A stretch of DNA of 5,214 nucleotides from Spirochaetaceae bacterium. Lineage in GTDB: Bacteria; Spirochaetota; Spirochaetia; CADAEX01. The translations under genes were made by a program, and so were the position numbers. The notes beneath the pieces were generated by a model that searched no databases, was not told where the DNA came from, and saw only the letters and a program-made list of their open reading frames with translations. The stretch spans positions 1-5,214 of the forward strand of contig WRFK01000127.1 in assembly GCA_009778835.1 (NCBI GenBank), read 5' to 3'. Below, piece after piece: positions 5,093 to 5,214 of this stretch; position 1 is the first letter of the stretch; the number at the start of each line of letters is the position of its first letter.

Positions 5093-5214
5093 ACCTTCAC
5101 CATAAACTACATGAACAATATGCTGTAATATTGCCGAAGGCTGAGCCGATCTCGCTAAGTCCTCGCAGAGACGCTGCGGACTGCGCCACGGATGGCAGCG
5201 TCCCGCACCAGCCA
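5093..5214. other. Noncoding, partly G+C-rich segment with inverted repeats
   Basis: From 5131 to the window end about 56 of 84 bases are G or C, in sharp contrast to the A+T-rich genes. It holds inverted repeats: CAATAT/ATATTG (5116-5121 and 5128-5133), CGCAG/CTGCG (5164-5168 and 5174-5178) and GACGCTGC/GCAGCGTC (5170-5177 and 5195-5202). The last two overlap and exclude each other. The minus frame entering at 5213 stays open to a TGA at 5099-5097 but its translation resembles no protein I know. It looks like part of a dispersed repeat or structured element that continues beyond the window. Confidence 0.55.
5170..5202. repeat. Inverted repeat with 8-bp arms
   Basis: GACGCTGC at 5170-5177 and GCAGCGTC at 5195-5202 are perfectly complementary around a 17-nt loop. 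No T run follows on either strand, so it is not a standard intrinsic terminator. It is probably part of the repeat element at the window edge. Confidence 0.7.

Noticed and set aside
5170..5202. Intrinsic terminator
   Set aside because: The 8-bp stem has a 17-nt loop and is not followed by a T run on either strand.
5097..5213. Open minus-strand frame entering from the window edge and ending in TGA at 5099-5097
   Set aside because: Only 38 codons are visible, the translation resembles no family, and the DNA is full of inverted repeats; repeat DNA is more likely than a gene end.

Overview
The window is a chromosomal segment from an A+T-rich bacterium with clear Shine-Dalgarno signals and short intergenic gaps. 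The gene families (TenA, a CoA-ligase with its XRE-cupin regulator, a TrpR-type repressor, DUF4116-like repeats) and the 'CATTGCGAGC...GCAAT' dispersed repeats suggest a Gram-negative, probably anaerobic or symbiotic lineage, often known only from metagenomes. The phylum cannot be fixed from this sequence alone.

Left part, minus strand (37-1072): a small zinc-ribbon protein followed 91 nt later by tenA, a thiaminase II-type enzyme with all expected catalytic residues. They may be co-transcribed. No thiamin (THI-box) riboswitch is visible.

Middle, plus strand (1231-2337): a 368-residue protein made almost wholly of ten 24-residue alpha-helical repeats resembling DUF4116, behind a lysine-rich N-terminus. 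Adjacent repeats share a 41-bp identical stretch, so the array has been expanding recently.

Right part, minus strand (4973 down to 2329): a compact three-gene operon, reading a TrpR-type repressor, then an XRE-cupin regulator (16-nt gap), then an AMP-forming acyl-CoA synthetase (1-nt gap). The synthetase ends tail to tail with the repeat gene, overlapping it by 9 nt. The operon puts two regulators of different families in front of one CoA-ligase. The first keeps the residues that bind L-tryptophan in E. coli TrpR. A working inference is that the ligase activates a carboxylic acid, possibly one derived from aromatic amino acids, with expression tuned by tryptophan and by a second ligand or the acyl product.

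Right edge (4974-5214): noncoding as far as I can see. It holds 18-bp tandem repeats ending in a dispersed-repeat palindrome, then a G+C-rich tail (about two thirds G+C from 5131) with several inverted repeats. It looks like a repeat or miniature element inserted directly upstream of the operon. Nothing in the window is a defence system, CRISPR array, tRNA, rRNA or intact transposon.
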